From Finegoldia magna (GTDB taxonomy: Bacteria; Bacillota; Clostridia; Tissierellales; Peptoniphilaceae): 7,679 nt of DNA. The notes beneath the pieces were generated by a model, which was not told the DNA's origin, did no database searches, and worked only from the letters and a program-made list of their open reading frames with translations. The position numbers and the translations under genes were made by a program. The stretch spans positions 1-7,679 of the forward strand of contig NZ_JAGYZD010000070.1 in NCBI RefSeq assembly GCF_018371055.1, in the 5' to 3' direction. This document shows, piece after piece, positions 7,241 to 7,679 of this stretch. Within the stretch, counting starts at the first letter, position 1. Every line of letters begins with the position of its first letter.

Positions 7241-7247
7241 CCTTTCT
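7241..7247 (-). promoter_or_regulatory. Ribosome binding site that decides the thioredoxin-like gene start
   Basis: AGAAAGG on the minus strand lies 8 bases from the ATG at 7230-7232 but only 2 bases from the ATG at 7236-7238. Normal spacing favours the inner start. Confidence 0.65.
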
Positions 7248-7295
7248 TTACTTCTGATCTATTCTATATTCAAATTACTATTGATATACTATACT

Positions 7296-7324
7296 ATTAT
7301 ATCAAACTTACCTTCTTATTTACA
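7296..7324 (-). promoter_or_regulatory. Probable sigma-A promoter of the thioredoxin-ccdA-rho unit
   Basis: On the minus strand TGATATAAT (7296-7304) is again a full extended -10, the same nine bases as before folC. Seventeen bases upstream the -35 position (7319-7324) reads TGTAAA, a weak match. Transcription would start near 7289, leaving about 57 AT-rich untranslated bases in which I see no structured regulator. Confidence 0.6.
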
Positions 7325-7373
7325 CCTCAGTTCATTTTCATAATATAAGATTTCTGAAGAGAGGCTGAGCGAG

Positions 7374-7568
7374 TCAGACAATTAAATTTCCCCTAAGATA
7401 TTCTTGTGAGATGTTTGCTACAATTCTGAACCTTGCTTGTCCTTCAACTGTCATCTAGTGAATCCTTTGCACCATTTTTTTGTCCTTGTCCTTAAATTCC
7501 CAACATAACGAAACCTTCAAGCAAACAATCGAAGCTAAGAATATCATACGGAGAAAATAATCATAAAT
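7374..7568 (-). pseudogene. Open frame interrupted by one TAG; possible decayed small gene or repeat remnant
   Basis: On the minus strand one frame stays open for 37 codons (7458-7568, with an ATG at 7545-7547), meets TAG at 7455-7457, then continues at once with ATG (7452-7454) for 26 codons to TGA (7374-7376). The first part includes FKDKDKKMVQRIH and the second reads MTVEGQARFRIV and then ANISQEYLRGNLIV. TAG is one base from CAG (Gln). The first ATG has no Shine-Dalgarno sequence; the second has a weak AAAGGA 8 bases upstream. I do not recognise a family. In DNA this AT-rich, one stop in about 64 codons across six frames is not strong proof, so this could be chance or part of a non-coding repeat. 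Confidence 0.22.
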
Positions 7569-7585
7569 TCAAGCAAAGTAAACCG

Positions 7586-7631
7586 TTAAAAAATTGTGCT
7601 GTTTGAGTGCGTAGCACGAGTTCACAATTTT
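7586..7631 (-). terminator. Terminator-like hairpin for an off-window minus-strand gene
   Basis: AAAATTGTG (7590-7598) pairs with CACAATTTT (7623-7631), 9 bp. The 24-base interior contains a second small stem, GTGC (7607-7610) with GCAC (7614-7617). On the minus strand the stem ends in a run of six T (7588-7593), as for an intrinsic terminator. In the plus direction no T run follows directly, so the minus orientation is preferred. Confidence 0.55.
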
Positions 7632-7650
7632 AGGTTCACAAGCTTAGAAT

Positions 7651-7679
7651 TTATTTATTTTCGTAGTCTAGATATTCGT
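7651..7679 (-). CDS. Possible C-terminal end of an off-window gene
   Basis: Entering from the right edge on the minus strand, one frame reads EYLDYENK followed by TAA (7651-7653). Eight codons are too few to identify or prove a gene. The reason to list it is that a terminator-like hairpin oriented for minus-strand transcripts begins about 20 bases further on (7586-7631), which implies a gene ending near here. The other two minus frames stop at 7655-7657 and 7668-7670, so the true reading frame is uncertain. Confidence 0.3.

Larger units (their letters stand above)
7310..7650. other. Intergenic region without a convincing gene; several short repeats
   Basis: This stretch sits between the terminator of an off-window gene and the promoter of the thioredoxin unit. 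It holds a broken open frame (7374-7568), the inverted repeat CTGA-GCGAG-TCAG (7365-7377) within a wider TCTGA/TCAGA pair (7353-7357 with 7374-7378), two copies of CTTGTCCTT (7436-7444, 7485-7493), and two copies of TTCAAGCAAA (7516-7525, 7568-7577). By eye it is less AT-rich than the promoter gaps in this window. No transposase, terminal inverted repeats with target duplications, or tRNA was seen. Confidence 0.5.

Noticed and set aside
6817..7257. Two plus-strand open frames opposite the thioredoxin-like gene
   Set aside because: They overlap the coding sequence carrying the CAPC active site and the membrane anchor; their hydrophobic content reflects the complement of Lys/Asn/Glu-rich codons.
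7310..7650. Riboswitch, T-box or CRISPR in the long intergenic region
   Set aside because: No T-box core, no recognisable aptamer core and no regularly spaced repeat units; the repeated 9- and 10-base words occur only twice each.

Overview
The window is a compact, very AT-rich stretch in which every supported gene lies on the minus strand. The gene order rho, rpmE, yqhQ-like DUF1385, prmC, prfA is a known Firmicutes/Clostridia arrangement. Strong purine-rich ribosome binding sites, short overlaps between genes and extended -10 promoters fit the same group. A low-GC anaerobic Gram-positive coccus of the Finegoldia/Peptoniphilaceae kind is my best guess, but that rests on codon style and gene order and not on a search. 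All but one of the genes with a recognisable function are housekeeping; the exception is a conserved membrane protein of unknown function.

In transcription order (high to low coordinates): positions 7651-7679 may hold the last codons of an off-window gene, followed by a hairpin terminator (7586-7631). About 400 bases without a convincing gene follow (7239-7650), containing a broken open frame, small inverted and direct repeats and, at the low-coordinate end, a promoter. That promoter drives a three-gene unit: a membrane-anchored thioredoxin-like protein, a CcdA-type thiol-disulfide transporter, and the transcription terminator Rho. Rho starts at TTG, and its Shine-Dalgarno sequence shares bases with the ccdA stop codon. 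Ribosomal protein bL31 (rpmE) then has its own well-formed promoter and its own terminator.

The next unit is yqhQ-like DUF1385, prmC and prfA, tightly packed. PrmC methylates the glutamine of the GGQ motif of the release factor encoded just after it, so enzyme and substrate are made from adjacent, probably coupled frames. A strong hairpin (1433-1464) ends this unit. The last unit, with an extended -10 promoter at 1410-1418, is folC (folate polyglutamylation) overlapping by 14 bases the start of murB (peptidoglycan precursor synthesis), which runs off the left edge.

Taken together, the window joins extracytoplasmic thiol redox, transcription termination, translation termination, folate metabolism and cell-wall synthesis. 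I found no CRISPR array, tRNA, rRNA, intact mobile element or clearly new system. The least explained parts are the 7310-7650 intergenic region, the linkage of the redox pair to rho, and the DUF1385 membrane protein.
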